Source: Pseudomonadota bacterium (GTDB lineage: Bacteria; Pseudomonadota; Gammaproteobacteria; Steroidobacterales; Steroidobacteraceae). From it: a stretch of 64,000 bases of DNA. The notes beneath the pieces were generated by a model, which did no database searches, was not told where the DNA came from, and worked only from the letters and a program-made list of their open reading frames with translations. Numbering within the stretch: the stretch's first letter is position 1; each line of letters starts with the position of its first letter. Positions 9,293 through 17,515 of this stretch are shown here, piece by piece. The DNA lies in contig JAEYUC010000030.1 of the NCBI GenBank assembly GCA_023433705.1, positions 1-64,000 of the forward strand, in the 5' to 3' direction. The translations under genes and the position numbers were made by a program.

Positions 9293-10074
9293 GGCGCGTG
9301 TTCACGGCGTTCGCGTGTTGCGTGGCCGTCGCCGCCGCGGGTGCCGAACGTGCGGGGCAGCGCATCAGTTTCGTGAGTTGCCCGGTCGTGCGCGACACGC
9401 GCACCGTGCCGTGCTGGCTCGCCGAGCACCAGGGACAGACGTATTTCCTTACGTTGCAGACGGACGTCAGCGCGCCCGTCACGCCTCCGTGGCTGGGACA
9501 CAAGGTGCTGGTCGAAGGCGTGTTGGCCGACAAGCCTGACATCTGCGGCGGCCGCGTCATCGAGCCGGTCACGCTCTCGGTGCTTCCCGAGCTCGATGCG
9601 TCGTGCAACACGGTGCTGCCCGCCGAAGACCGCTACGAGCTCGGGTTCGAGCCGCCGCGTCCGCCGGGGCCGAGCCGCGGGCGGCTCGCGTTCGGCGATC
9701 CGGTGACGCGGAATGCCGGCCCGGACGTGACCGAACGGCGCGTCACGCTGCGGTACGAGTTCGACGGCAAGGTGATGTTCCGTCACGCGGGGAACCTGCA
9801 GCGCATCTTCGACACCGCGCGCACGACGGGCGCGAGCGAGGTGCGCATCACCGCGTACCGTTCGGGCTCGCGGCTCTCCGATGGCACGATCATGCGCGAG
9901 CGCGAGAGCATCGGGCGCGAACGTGCCGAGCAGATTCGCGAGCTGCTCGAAGGCGCGGGGCTCGAAGGGGTGAAGTACAGCGTGAGCTGGCGGGACCTCT
10001 CGAAAAAGCCCGACGGCAGCGCCGCCGATTTCGAGAATCGCCGCGCCGACGTCGAGATCATCGGCGGGCGATGA
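9289..10074 (+). CDS. Secreted protein with OmpA-like C-terminal domain
   Basis: A 261-residue exported protein, GTG start overlapping the cytochrome stop by 4 bases. A short signal peptide (MRRVFTAFACCVAVAAAGA) precedes a cysteine-containing N-terminal part (about residues 24-110) that resembles no family I can name. Residues ~145-260 have the OmpA-like pattern: a VMFRHAGNLQRIFDTARTTG helix, an arginine/glutamate-rich helix with RERAEQIRELLEGAGL and the ENRRADVEI ending. OmpA-like domains bind peptidoglycan; the coupling to a di-heme cytochrome could tether the redox protein near the wall. That role is inferred. Confidence 0.7.
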   Translation: MRRVFTAFACCVAVAAAGAERAGQRISFVSCPVVRDTRTVPCWLAEHQGQTYFLTLQTDVSAPVTPPWLGHKVLVEGVLADKPDICGGRVIEPVTLSVLPELDASCNTVLPAEDRYELGFEPPRPPGPSRGRLAFGDPVTRNAGPDVTERRVTLRYEFDGKVMFRHAGNLQRIFDTARTTGASEVRITAYRSGSRLSDGTIMRERESIGRERAEQIRELLEGAGLEGVKYSVSWRDLSKKPDGSAADFENRRADVEIIGGR

Positions 10075-10081
10075 CGCGCGG

Positions 10082-10099
10082 ACGCTGACTCAGCGTTTT
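10082..10099 (+). terminator. Candidate intrinsic terminator
   Basis: A 6-base stem ACGCTG / CAGCGT with a 3-base loop followed by TTTT, lying between convergent genes just after the OmpA-like gene. The stem is short, so strength is uncertain. Confidence 0.5.
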
Positions 10100-10100
10100 C

Positions 10101-11282
10101 TCACCCGGCACCGACCAGGCGCAGGGGTACGGAGATCGGGCCGAGCTCGGGCATGCCGCTCATCTTGAGATCGCCGCAGAGTTCGAAATGGGAGGTCTGC
10201 TTCAGGAGCTCTTCGAGGGCGATGCGCAGTTCCTGGCGCGCGAGGGCGATGCCCGCGCACATGTGAGGGCCGCGGCCGAAGGCGAGGTGCTGGCGGATAT
10301 TCGGGCGGCGCAGCTTGAACTCGTCTGGTTCCGGAAACACGGTCTCGTCGCGATTCGCGGAGGCATAGACGAGCGCGATCGGCTCGCCGGGTTTGATCCG
10401 GCGGCCGTGCAGCTCCACCTCCGCCTTCGCGGAACGCGCGAAGCCGCGATACGGCGTGTACAGCCGCAGAAATTCCTCGATGGCATCGGGAATCAACGAG
10501 AGATCCGCGCGCAGCTCGTTCTGCAGCTTCACGTCGCGCGACAGGTGGACCGCGATGCTGCCGAGCAGGATCGGCGGCGCGACGAGTCCGACCACGAGCA
10601 CCTGGCGCACGCAGCCGGCCAGCAGGTTTTCCGGGAACGGATTGCCCTGGTCGTCGCGCGCCTCGAGCAGCGAGCTCGTCGGATCGACGGACGGATCGCG
10701 CGGATGCGCGCGCCGCTCCGCGATCACTTCCGCGGCCATCTCGGCGAGCTGCGCGGCGGCCACGGCGACGCTGTTCTTGTCGAACGCCTCCCAGGCTTTC
10801 ACGTAGGCCCTGGCGGTATTCCACAAGACCTGCGTCTGCGTGTCCGTGAGTCCTAACCACTCTCCGAACACGACCGCGGGCAGCGGGCTCGAGAAATGTT
10901 CGACGAAGTCGGCTTCGCCCATCGCGACCAGCGACTGCATCAGCGAGCGCGCCGCGCGCCGCGTGGTGTTCTCGATCGCCGCGACGCGCGGGCCGCCGAG
11001 GGCGCGATCGATGGCCCGCCGATACGGCGTGTGGTCGGGCGGATCGAGGTGCAGCGGAGGACGGCGGCCGGTCGTCGAGGATCCCGGCACGACGTTGCGC
11101 ACCGAGGTGATGTAGAGCTCCGGCTGCTGCAGGATGTCGAGGATGTCCTGGTAGCGGGTCACCGCCCAGAAGCCGTCGAATGCACTGCTGTGCGCGACGG
11201 GACAACGCGCGCGCAGGTCCGCGAATACCGCGTGCGAATGCTCGAAGCTTTCCTCCGCGGTGGGATCGTATTCGTCCTGCAT
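10101..11282 (-). CDS. Cytochrome P450 with atypical I-helix
   Basis: A 393-residue soluble bacterial P450. The heme-cysteine loop FGRGPHMCAG and the ExxR helix (EEFLR followed by RGFAR) are intact. In the I-helix, the stretch VVGLVAPPILLGS replaces the usual A/G-G-x-D/E-T-T, so both the acid and the alcohol used for proton delivery are missing. Such enzymes may be peroxide-dependent, substrate-assisted or non-monooxygenating. ATG at 11282 is chosen; a GTG at 11306 would add 8 residues. The MFS gene ends close upstream on the same strand, so the two are probably co-transcribed. No ferredoxin or reductase is adjacent. Confidence 0.9.
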   Translation of the reverse strand: MQDEYDPTAEESFEHSHAVFADLRARCPVAHSSAFDGFWAVTRYQDILDILQQPELYITSVRNVVPGSSTTGRRPPLHLDPPDHTPYRRAIDRALGGPRVAAIENTTRRAARSLMQSLVAMGEADFVEHFSSPLPAVVFGEWLGLTDTQTQVLWNTARAYVKAWEAFDKNSVAVAAAQLAEMAAEVIAERRAHPRDPSVDPTSSLLEARDDQGNPFPENLLAGCVRQVLVVGLVAPPILLGSIAVHLSRDVKLQNELRADLSLIPDAIEEFLRLYTPYRGFARSAKAEVELHGRRIKPGEPIALVYASANRDETVFPEPDEFKLRRPNIRQHLAFGRGPHMCAGIALARQELRIALEELLKQTSHFELCGDLKMSGMPELGPISVPLRLVGAG

Positions 11283-11337
11283 AGTCCCATGGTAGGGAGC
11301 CCCCACCGCGCTGGGTAACAGTGGATCGATCTACCGG

Positions 11338-12600
11338 CTATAAGCCATGCCGATGTTCCCGCGGCCGCAGCAGCCACACGGCGAGCGCCGCGAGTGCGGA
11401 CAGGGCGGCGATGGCGAACACGGGTCCGTCGAAGGATCCGGTGCGCTCGCGCACCCAGCCGACGAAGGTCGGGATCGTGAGCCCGGCGAGATTGCCGCAC
11501 ATGTTGATCACCGCGAAGCCGGTCGCGAGGCCCGCGGGGCTCAGGAACAACGGCGGCAGCGTCCAGAACGTGCCCTGGGCCGCGCCCATCGCGAGGCCGG
11601 CGAGCAGCAGCACGGCCAGCGCGGAGGCGCCCGTGCCGAGCAGCGGCGCGATCCCGATCAGCACGGCGGAGGCGAGCGCGGCCAGGCCCACGTGCCAGTA
11701 GCGCTCCTGCGTGCGGTCCGAGTGCCAGGCGTTGATCAGCATGCCCGCGGCCACGGCGACCCAGGGCAGCGCGGAGATGAAGCCGATCTGGAGATCGGTG
11801 CTGCCGGCGGACATGTGCCGGATGATCTGCGGCAGCCAGTACAACATGCCGTTTGCGCCGGCCATCAATCCGAACCAGCACACGCTCGCGATCCACAGGC
11901 GGCCGTTGCGCAGCGGCGAGCCGCCGGTGCGCGCGGGCGCGGACTGTTTGTCGCGCGCGATCTCGTCCTCGAGCCAGCGGCGTTCGTCGTCGGTGAGCCA
12001 CTTCGCGTCACGCGGAGTATCGGGCAACGCACGCAGCGCGACGACCGCGAGCAGCAGCGTCGGCGCGCCTTCGATGAAGAACATCCAGCGCCAACCGGGC
12101 CACTGGATCGGGTTGTCCATGGTCATGAGCCAGCCCGCGAGCGGTCCGCCGAGCACGGCGGACACGGGCACTGCGAGCATGAACGTCGAGATCGCGCCCG
12201 CGCGATGCCGCGCGGGAATCCACTGCGCGAGATAGAACATGACGCCCGGCGCGAAGCCGCCTTCCGCGATGCCGAGCAGCAGGCGCAGCGCATAGAAACT
12301 GTTCGCCGATTGCACGAAGGCGAGGCCCGTCGCGGCCAGGCCCCACAGGCCCGCGCACGCGAACACCCAGCGGCGCATGCCGATCCGCTGCAACAGCCAC
12401 AGGCTCGGCCATTGGATCAGGATGTAACCGACGAAGAAGATGCTCACGCCGAATCCGTACGTCTCCGGCGTGAGACCGAGCGCCGCGTTCATCTGCAGCG
12501 CCGCGAAGCTCACGTTCGCGCGGTCGATGGTGCTCAGGAACAGCAGCGCGAGCAGCGGAATCAGCAGCCGCGTCTTGGTCTTGCGAATGGTCGCGGACAT
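11338..12600 (-). CDS. MFS transporter, anion:cation symporter type
   Basis: A 420-residue inner-membrane carrier with about 12 hydrophobic segments. The first membrane segment carries DRANVSFAAL, typical of the anion:cation symporter branch that includes 4-hydroxyphenylacetate, phthalate and hexuronate carriers, followed by the MFS loop with R-x-G-x-R between segments 2 and 3 (LQRIGMRRW). A central hydrophilic loop lies around residues 190-225. The ATG at 12600 is used; a GTG at 12612 is an alternative. Only 27 bases separate it from the divergent LysR gene, so that regulator likely controls the carrier and the P450. Substrate probably a small organic acid; inferred from family. Confidence 0.85.
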   Translation of the reverse strand: MSATIRKTKTRLLIPLLALLFLSTIDRANVSFAALQMNAALGLTPETYGFGVSIFFVGYILIQWPSLWLLQRIGMRRWVFACAGLWGLAATGLAFVQSANSFYALRLLLGIAEGGFAPGVMFYLAQWIPARHRAGAISTFMLAVPVSAVLGGPLAGWLMTMDNPIQWPGWRWMFFIEGAPTLLLAVVALRALPDTPRDAKWLTDDERRWLEDEIARDKQSAPARTGGSPLRNGRLWIASVCWFGLMAGANGMLYWLPQIIRHMSAGSTDLQIGFISALPWVAVAAGMLINAWHSDRTQERYWHVGLAALASAVLIGIAPLLGTGASALAVLLLAGLAMGAAQGTFWTLPPLFLSPAGLATGFAVINMCGNLAGLTIPTFVGWVRERTGSFDGPVFAIAALSALAALAVWLLRPREHRHGL

Positions 12601-12627
12601 CGGTGCCGACACTTATGATCTCCCCCC

Positions 12628-13506
12628 ATGGACAGTCGCAGATTGCGCTACTTCGTGCAGATCGTGGACAGCGGCAGCATAACTCGCGCCGCTGCGCTGA
12701 GCGGTGTCGCGCAGCCGGCGTTGAGCCAGCAGCTCGCGATTCTCGAGAACGAACTCAAGGTCAAACTGCTGGATCGCTCCGTGTCGGGCGTGACGCCCAC
12801 GTCCGCGGGCCGCGTGCTCTATGCGCGCGCACAATCGATCCTGCGGCAGTTCGACGATCTTCACGAGGCGGTGCATCGCGAGGTGAAGCCGCTGTCGGGC
12901 ACGGTGATCGTGGGCATGCCGCCGACCATGGTGCCGCGCTTCGGATTGCCGCTCATCGAGAAGGTCTGCACGCAGCATCCCGAGATGCACCTGCAGTTCC
13001 GCGAGGAGGGCAGCCTCGTGCTGCAGGAGCTGCTCGTGAACGGAAAGATCGAGCTCTCGATCTCGGCGACGAAGCCCGAAGGCGTCCTGACCGGCGAGGA
13101 GATCCTCACCGAGGCGATCGTGCTCATGCACTCACCCTCGATCGAACTGCCGGAACGGACGACACTCGCCGATCTCGCGCCGCTGCCGTGGGTGGTGCCG
13201 CGGCGTCCCAACGCGGTGCGCACGCTGATCGACGGCGCGTTCGCCGCGCAGAACCTGTCGCTGAACGTCGCGGTCGAGATCGACTCGCTCCACAGCGCGA
13301 TGGAAATCGTGCGGCGCGGATTCGCGGTCGGCCCGATGACCATGGGCGCGATGCAGGAAGATCTCGCCGCCGGCACGCTGCGCGCGCGGCAACTCGGCGA
13401 CGCGCCGCTCATGCGTTCGCTGTACCTCGCGCACCGGCGCACGCCCGCCCTGACCCCCGCCGCGCAATTCGTGCACGGTATCCTCCGCGACCTCAGCGCG
13501 GAATGA
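12628..13506 (+). CDS. LysR-family transcriptional regulator
   Basis: A 292-residue LysR regulator. The N-terminal winged helix contains the recognition segment GVAQPALSQQLAILENEL (about residues 27-44), followed by the linker helix and an effector-binding domain from about residue 90. It is divergent from the MFS/P450 pair with a 27-base gap, the classical arrangement for a LysR activator of its neighbours. The overall pattern (MDSRRLRYF at the start, GVTPTSAG) is close to the Nac/CynR-like branch. The last 14 bases overlap the end of the CocE-type hydrolase gene on the other strand. Confidence 0.9.
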   Translation: MDSRRLRYFVQIVDSGSITRAAALSGVAQPALSQQLAILENELKVKLLDRSVSGVTPTSAGRVLYARAQSILRQFDDLHEAVHREVKPLSGTVIVGMPPTMVPRFGLPLIEKVCTQHPEMHLQFREEGSLVLQELLVNGKIELSISATKPEGVLTGEEILTEAIVLMHSPSIELPERTTLADLAPLPWVVPRRPNAVRTLIDGAFAAQNLSLNVAVEIDSLHSAMEIVRRGFAVGPMTMGAMQEDLAAGTLRARQLGDAPLMRSLYLAHRRTPALTPAAQFVHGILRDLSAE

Positions 13507-15238
13507 CCGGTAGTTCGATCCGCGACGCGGCGCCCGCCTGGTGCAGCAGCGTGATCGTCGGCGCCGGATCGAGCTTCGGCGTGGAGCGCTGATCGGCGAA
13601 CTGCAGCGTGAGACGGATGCGATGTCCCGCCTTGAAGACGTACGACGTCGGCAGGAATTCGAACTCGGCCTCGACCGGAACGCCCGGCTCGAGCGGTTGC
13701 GCCGACTCCTGCGTGAACGGGTGCCACGGCAGGCCCATCGTCTCGTAAGGCGCCTGCGCGGTGGCGCGCAGCGAGGCGCGCAATTTGCCTTCGACTCCGA
13801 CGTAGGTGTGTGTGCCATCGGGCGCGACGTCATCGATGCGCGCGATGATGTCGGCGTCGGTGGCCGTGGTCGCCAGCCAGATGTGACCGGTGGGGTGACC
13901 GGTGACCTCGGTGTCCCGCGAGAGCGGCTCGGTGACGAAGGTCATGCCAGTGGCCCAGAAGGCTTCCGCATCCGTGTCGTAGCTCACCGGTTTGCGCGTC
14001 TCTCCGGCGGATTTCTTCGGGGCTTCCGCCGTGAGCGAACCCGCGGATAGATAGAACGTGGTGCGGTCGGCCTTGGGCGGCCACACGGCCGAGGACTTCC
14101 AGGAGCGTTCCGGCGTTTCGTTGTACGTGTAATAGGTCACGGCCGGCTCGCGCATCACGCCATTGTCGACGCCGCGCAGCCAGTGATCGAAGAACCGCAG
14201 CTCTTCGGTGACGAGATCGAAGCCCGTCTCGGTGAGCACGCTCGCCCAGTCGCAGTGTCTGCCGGGTCCCAGGATCAGCTTCTTCGGCGTGCGCAGGTTG
14301 TTGAACGTATAGGCCGGACCGTGGCCCGTGAAACCTTCAGCCCAGTTGACCGCGGCATACACCGCGATGCTCGACTTGTTGATCTCATCCGCGTACGTGT
14401 GCGGGCTGCTCTTGAGCCACCAGGTGCTGCCGAACTCGGGCGACACGCTGTCGCGGAACGGCGCGGCGCCGGGCGACTCGAGGTTGCGCGCGTGCTCGGC
14501 GATGGCCGCGGCGAGTAGTTTGTTCTCGGTGTCGCCGTCCACCGCGACCGCGCCGCGGTCGCGCTCCTCGCGCGACGGTCCGCGCAGCATCATGGTCGGA
14601 GCGTTCTTCGGCGTGATTCCGCCCGACGCGACGAACGCGTAGACGTCCCACTCGCAGCTCATCGGGAAGATGGCCTTGAGGCTGGGCGGCGCGGTGGTGA
14701 GGGCCTGCATCTGGCTGCCGCCCGTGGCCGAACATCCCCACATGCCGACCTTGCCGTTGCTCCACGGCTGCGCGGCCAGCCACTCGGTGATGTCGTAGGC
14801 GTCGAAGCGCGCCGCGTCCTGCCATTCGCCGCGGTTGTAGCCGGCGTTGCGGCCGAAGGATGCGTACAGGCCGCGGAAATCCGCGACCGCGACCGCGTAG
14901 CCATATTTCACGAGCTGCAGCGCCTTGCCGGGGTAGTTGGCCGCCGTGAGCCCACCGCTGGTCGTGCGGCGGTTGTAAGGCGTGTGCATCCAGACGGTCG
15001 GCAGTTTGCCCGTGGCCACCTTGCCGTCCAGCGTCGGCAGGAACACGTCCACGGCGAGACGCGTGCCGTCGCGCACGGCGACGTATTGCGAGGTGAGCTG
15101 ATGGCCGTCGTAAATCGCGGGCGTGTATCCGCGGTATTCGCCGGGTTTCGAGACCTTGGGACCATCGGCGGCGGCGCCGGCGGTGGCGGTGACGGTCACG
15201 AGAACCGCGAACAAAAGGCTGCGAAACGTCTGCGACAT
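13493..15238 (-). CDS. Secreted CocE/NonD-family hydrolase
   Basis: A 581-residue exported serine hydrolase of the cocaine esterase/X-Pro dipeptidyl-peptidase fold. A signal peptide (LLFAVLVTVTATAGAAA) is followed by the N-terminal alpha/beta hydrolase with nucleophile elbow GCSATGG (Ser170), a helical cap, a candidate acid/histidine region around GRHCDW, and a C-terminal jelly-roll with the AGHRIRLTLQ strand typical of the family. ATG at 15238 has GGGGGG 4-9 bases upstream; a TTG at 15250 is less likely. Family members cleave amides or esters such as acyl-peptides, cocaine or cephalosporin esters. It is separated from the CoA-transferase operon by only 25 bases and may be its last gene. Confidence 0.85.
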   Translation of the reverse strand: MSQTFRSLLFAVLVTVTATAGAAADGPKVSKPGEYRGYTPAIYDGHQLTSQYVAVRDGTRLAVDVFLPTLDGKVATGKLPTVWMHTPYNRRTTSGGLTAANYPGKALQLVKYGYAVAVADFRGLYASFGRNAGYNRGEWQDAARFDAYDITEWLAAQPWSNGKVGMWGCSATGGSQMQALTTAPPSLKAIFPMSCEWDVYAFVASGGITPKNAPTMMLRGPSREERDRGAVAVDGDTENKLLAAAIAEHARNLESPGAAPFRDSVSPEFGSTWWLKSSPHTYADEINKSSIAVYAAVNWAEGFTGHGPAYTFNNLRTPKKLILGPGRHCDWASVLTETGFDLVTEELRFFDHWLRGVDNGVMREPAVTYYTYNETPERSWKSSAVWPPKADRTTFYLSAGSLTAEAPKKSAGETRKPVSYDTDAEAFWATGMTFVTEPLSRDTEVTGHPTGHIWLATTATDADIIARIDDVAPDGTHTYVGVEGKLRASLRATAQAPYETMGLPWHPFTQESAQPLEPGVPVEAEFEFLPTSYVFKAGHRIRLTLQFADQRSTPKLDPAPTITLLHQAGAASRIELPVIPR

Positions 15239-15263
15239 GATTCCCCCCAAAGGTCAGAAGCGA

Positions 15264-16469
15264 TCAGCGTTGATTGCCGGCGAGAATTTCCCGCCGCGCC
15301 TCGGCATCGAAGCCGAGGGATTCGAGAATGGATTCGCTGTCCTCGCCCGCGCGCGGTGGCGGCTCGTCGATGTGCGGCGAGTCCTGGCTGAACTTGAAGC
15401 CCGCGTTCACGATTTCCACGCTCTTGCGGTCGGGCAGGCCGGGAACATCGAGCGGAATGCGGATGCCGCGTTCGTCGAGACCCTGCAGGTTCACGGCTTC
15501 GCCCACGTCGCGGACCATTCCGCACGGAACGCCGGCGGCGCTCAGTTGCCGCTCCCACGTGGCCGCGGGTTGCGTGGCGAACACCGCTTCGAGTTCGGCC
15601 CGCATCTCGGCGCCGTTCTTGCGGCGCAGGTCGGGAGTGACGAAACGCGGATCGGTCAGCCAGCGCTCGCACTCGAGCGAGCGCGCCAGAGATTCGAACT
15701 GCCCCTGTTGCACGACGCCGAGCGAGATCTGCCGGCCGTCGGCCGCTTCGAAAACGGCGGAGGTCGGCTGACCGCTGTATCCGATGTTGCCGGTGCGCTC
15801 GAGCGTCTTGCCGGTGACGAGGTAAGGCACCACGGCCGAAGTCATGAACGCGATGGCGGCGTCGAACATCGCGACGTCGATGTGTTCACCCGCGCCGGTG
15901 CGGTCCCGGCGCAGCAGCGCGGCGAGGATCGCGAAAGCCGCCGTTTGTCCGGTCAGCGTGTCGACCACCGGGAAACCCACGCGCATCGGGCCGTCGCCGT
16001 TTTCACCGCTCAGCGACATCATGCCGCTCGTCGCCTGCACGATGTTGTCGATCGCCGGCCAGTCGCGCCGCGGACTCGACTGGCCGTAGCCGGACACCGA
16101 GCAGTAGACCAGGCGCGGCTGCAGCTCGCGCACGCTTTCGTAATCGAGTCCGAGGCGCGCCATCACGCCCGGACGAAAGTTCTCGAGCACGACGTCCGCG
16201 GTCGAAATGAGCCTGCGCACCGCGGCGACCGCGGGTGGATGCTTGAGATTCAGCGTCAGCGACTTCTTGCCGGCATTGACCGCGATGAACGCCGGCGACA
16301 TGCCGTCGTAGCGGCGGTCCGCCCCGTAATTGCGCATCGCGTCGCCGACGCCGGGCGCCTCGATCTTGATCACCTCGGCGCCGAGCAGGCGCAGCAGATG
16401 CGAGGCATACGGGCCCGCCATCACGTGGCTGAAATCGACGACCCGGATACCGGCCAGTGCACTGCTCAT
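15264..16469 (-). CDS. Family III CoA-transferase (CaiB/BaiF type)
   Basis: A 401-residue formyl-CoA-transferase-like enzyme that moves CoA between carboxylic acids. The start (RVVDFSHVMAGPYASHLLRLLGAEV), the ENFRPG motif near residue 97 and the catalytic aspartate D203 in HIDVAMFDAA are all intact, so this copy should be active, unlike the double-domain paralogue in the operon. ATG at 16469 overlaps the TRAP binding-protein stop by 4 bases (ATGA) and has TGGAG 8 bases upstream. Co-location with a TRAP carrier suggests it activates the imported carboxylate as a CoA thioester. It is the last strictly coupled gene of the operon. Confidence 0.9.
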   Translation of the reverse strand: MSSALAGIRVVDFSHVMAGPYASHLLRLLGAEVIKIEAPGVGDAMRNYGADRRYDGMSPAFIAVNAGKKSLTLNLKHPPAVAAVRRLISTADVVLENFRPGVMARLGLDYESVRELQPRLVYCSVSGYGQSSPRRDWPAIDNIVQATSGMMSLSGENGDGPMRVGFPVVDTLTGQTAAFAILAALLRRDRTGAGEHIDVAMFDAAIAFMTSAVVPYLVTGKTLERTGNIGYSGQPTSAVFEAADGRQISLGVVQQGQFESLARSLECERWLTDPRFVTPDLRRKNGAEMRAELEAVFATQPAATWERQLSAAGVPCGMVRDVGEAVNLQGLDERGIRIPLDVPGLPDRKSVEIVNAGFKFSQDSPHIDEPPPRAGEDSESILESLGFDAEARREILAGNQR

Positions 16470-17515
16470 TCGTGTTCTCCAGGGCATTCGACCACGCCGC
16501 CGTCCGCGCGCGCGACGACCTCGCGCGCGTAACGGAACAATTTCAGGCCGTCGAATCCGTAGCGGCTCGCGCGGCGCGCGTTGCGCTCGGCGACTTCGTT
16601 GTAGACCTCCAGGAAGCGGCCGGTGTCCTCGTCGGAAAGAGCGTTGAAGGTCACGTCGTTTTCCCGTCCGGCGATTTCGCCGGCCACCTGCGCGCGCTGC
16701 AGCTGCTCGTCGAGCGCGTGCTCCCATACGGCCACGCTCTCCTCGAGGATGCCGCGCTCCTCGTCGGTGAGTGTCTGCCAGCGGTGCAAGCCGATCGCGC
16801 GCGCGGCGTACGCGCCGCGCGGCACGTGCATGGAGGTGAAGTAGCTCGAAACCTCGGCGAAGTGCAGCGAGCGCAGCGTGTCCGCCGGCGCGATGACGCC
16901 ATCGAGCACTCCCTTGGCGAGCGCGGAGTACACCGCGCCCATCGGCATGTCGACCGGATCGGCGCCGAAACGACGCAAGACGTCCAGCAACTCCGCGGGC
17001 GCGCGCAGCCGCAGTCCCTGCAGGTCCTCGAGCGTGCGCACTGGTCGGTTGCGCGTGACGACTCCGGGCAGGTTGCCGCCCTGCACGGCGAGCACCACCA
17101 TTCCCTCCATTTCGCGCGCGAACTGCGGATCGGCGCGCTCGAGGCAACGATACAGCGCAACCTGTTGCGGAATCGTGGTCAGCCCGGCGTAGAAAGCCGC
17201 CTGCACGTGGATCATGTGCGCGCCGCCGCGCGCGTAGATAGGCGTGATGAGCCCGATGTCCACCACGCCGTGGCGGATCTCGGTCATCGAATGTTCCGAC
17301 GACAACACGGATCCCGACCAGTACGGCTTGATTTGCATCCGCCCGCCCGAGCGCTCGGCGATCCACTCCATCCACGCGATGTCCGCGCGGCTGAACGGAT
17401 GCGCCGGGCTGTACTGCGACGCGTAGGTGAGCACGGTCACGTCGGCGGGCGGCTGCTCGCGCGCACAACCGGCGGCGAGCAGGCAGAGCGTCAACCACAC
17501 GCCGCGGAATTTCAT
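16466..17515 (-). CDS. TRAP transporter substrate-binding lipoprotein (DctP type)
   Basis: A 349-residue extracytoplasmic binding protein of the DctP/TAXI-like TRAP class. The N-terminus MKFRGVWLTLCLLAAGC has a lipobox with Cys17, so the protein is probably a lipid-anchored rather than free periplasmic receptor. Family features include the conserved arginine-rich segment RLRAPAELLDVLRRFGADPV and the LDGVIAPADTLRSLHF stretch. AGGAG lies 6 bases before ATG 17515, which overlaps the preceding stop by 4 bases. It partners with the DctQ/DctM-type genes of the same operon, from which it is separated by the three enzyme genes. Ligand probably an organic acid. Confidence 0.88.
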   Translation of the reverse strand: MKFRGVWLTLCLLAAGCAREQPPADVTVLTYASQYSPAHPFSRADIAWMEWIAERSGGRMQIKPYWSGSVLSSEHSMTEIRHGVVDIGLITPIYARGGAHMIHVQAAFYAGLTTIPQQVALYRCLERADPQFAREMEGMVVLAVQGGNLPGVVTRNRPVRTLEDLQGLRLRAPAELLDVLRRFGADPVDMPMGAVYSALAKGVLDGVIAPADTLRSLHFAEVSSYFTSMHVPRGAYAARAIGLHRWQTLTDEERGILEESVAVWEHALDEQLQRAQVAGEIAGRENDVTFNALSDEDTGRFLEVYNEVAERNARRASRYGFDGLKLFRYAREVVARADGGVVECPGEHE

